64,000 nucleotides of DNA from Ascidia mentula (taxonomy: Eukaryota > Chordata > Ascidiacea > Phlebobranchia > Ascidiidae): the NCBI GenBank assembly GCA_947561715.1, contig OX387203.1:14074001-14138000 (forward strand), given 5' to 3'. The translations under genes and the position numbers were made by a program. A model generated the notes under the pieces. It had not been told where the DNA came from and did not search any database. It worked only from the letters and a program-made list of their open reading frames with translations. Of this stretch, positions 63,219 to 64,000 are shown one piece after another (within the stretch, counting starts at the first letter, position 1; every line of letters starts with the position of its first letter).

Positions 63219-63893
63219 AATGGGTCTTTTAATGTGGTTTCCTTGTTCACCAAATTACCGGTAAAGCTAGCGGTGGACGAATCAGGGGAGAGATTACGCA
63301 TGGACGAGACATTGGAACGGGGTGGCCGTTGTCGGACATTGTGCATTGCCTTAGTTAGGTTGTGCCTGGATGCAACCTACCTTGCCTTTAGAGGTAAATT
63401 TTACAAACAAATTGTTGGTACTGCCATATGGGGTCGCCACTTTCCGATGTGGTCCCGAACATTGCCATGGAATCAGTTGAGAATAGGGCGTTGGCAACGT
63501 TCGTTAACCCTCCTAGTTTTTGAAGACGTCATGTGGACGACACATTCGTGGTGTCACTGCTCACGCATCTCAACTCCCATGGAGCATTCTGGTTCGAAGA
63601 GAAGATCGGGGGACTCTTTCTACAAGGGTGTACCGCAAGCCCACTCATTCCAACAGGTATCTGTCGTTTCGTTCGGCGCACACATGAGGGCGGTAGTACG
63701 CTCGTTATATACTCGTGCCGAATCATTGATAACTGATGACGCTGAACGAGAGCATGAGGTGGGTTATGTTAATAATGCCCTTCTTGAGGGGCAATCTGCG
63801 GGTGTAGTTGTACTACCGTATATTTCTGAACTTTCGGAAACTTTAAAACGCCTAGTTAGAGATTTCAATATTCAGGCACCCTGCGTTCCTTAA
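63219..63893 (+). pseudogene. PLE fragment 2 in the right flank, RT core to thumb
   Basis: Motif A reads FNVVSLFTKLPVKLAV from 63228; most relatives have FDVVSLFTK, so the catalytic Asp is Asn here. KFYKQIVGTAI (motif B start) follows near 63395-63430. In a second frame, NIAMESVENRALATF lies near 63455-63500, and the DD box VDDTFVV at 63533-63553 with HLNSHGAFWFEEK after it. VYRKPTHSNRYLSFRSAH near 63629-63685 is in a further frame. The original frame then resumes with RSLYTRAESLITDDAEREHE and VVVLPYISELSETLKRLVRD, ending at a stop at 63891-63893. At least two compensating frameshifts leave a continuous open frame from 63234. No GIY-YIG domain follows within the window. Confidence 0.9.
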
Positions 63894-64000
63894 TATCGCA
63901 TGCACGATAAGCTGGACACAGGCGTGTTTTACAGTAGTGATTCACCGAAACAGTATTTTTTTTATTCGGGCGAAACCGAATATTCGGCAAAAGTTGACTA
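63894..64000. other. Window end, nothing recognised
   Basis: Short AT-rich tail after the PLE stop, including the near-repeated phrases ttcaccgaaacagtatttt and gggcgaaaccgaatattcgg. Confidence 0.4.

Noticed and set aside
63234..63893. A 219-codon open frame as a functional gene
   Set aside because: PLE motifs switch between frames within it, so the open frame results from compensating frameshifts, and the motif A Asp is replaced.

Overview
This window looks like repeat-rich nuclear DNA from an animal, probably an invertebrate. The sequence is AT-rich. No stretch reads as an intact protein gene, and nothing resembles a bacterial operon. All recognisable coding sequence is broken retroelement: Penelope-like elements (PLEs) with their reverse transcriptase (RT) and GIY-YIG motifs, a scrap of Ty3/Gypsy RNase H, a possible LINE tail and a hAT-like end. 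The PLE sub-types and the mix of elements suit arthropods, cnidarians and similar animals. I cannot name a species.

Layout. (1) Positions 1-60098 are one head-to-tail macrosatellite of eleven copies of a unit of about 5.2 kb. The unit is phased here on the sequence at position 1, so the array probably continues past the left edge. Copies are nearly identical by eye and fall into four length types with linked diagnostic changes: A (5261 bp; units 1, 3, 9 and, without its insert, 11), B (5246 bp; units 2, 5), C (5194 bp; units 4, 7, 8) and D (5230 bp; units 6, 10). The order is A-B-A-C-B-D-C-C-A-D-A'. Unit 4 holds a 200-N gap whose flanks overlap by 83 bp, so the gap is a placeholder and the true copy number is unknown.

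(2) Each unit is a mosaic. Offsets 1-240 show nothing recognisable. Offsets about 241-1349 are a CpG-rich segment that recurs, diverged, in the right flank. Offsets 1626-1814 are a Gypsy RNase H scrap. Offsets 1848-2827 are a broken PLE (RT motifs, linker, GIY-YIG domain). Offsets about 2828-5261 are non-coding and hold most of the indels that separate the subfamilies.

(3) The last unit (11) differs from the rest. At offset 3650 it carries 2274 bp absent from every other copy. This insert contains a 182-bp minisatellite and a second, antisense PLE remnant with an internal deletion.

(4) Positions 60099-64000 are the right flank: unassigned sequence, a truncated hAT-like end, a possible LINE C-terminus, a diverged relative of the unit's 241-1349 segment, and two PLE fragments head to tail that run almost to the window edge.

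I see no host pathway. The unifying theme is repeated capture and amplification of PLE-bearing DNA: PLE remnants lie inside the satellite monomer, inside the insert of the edge monomer, and next to a diverged relative of the monomer in the flank. The conserved small ORFs in the array are identical because the copies are recent, which is not evidence that they encode proteins.
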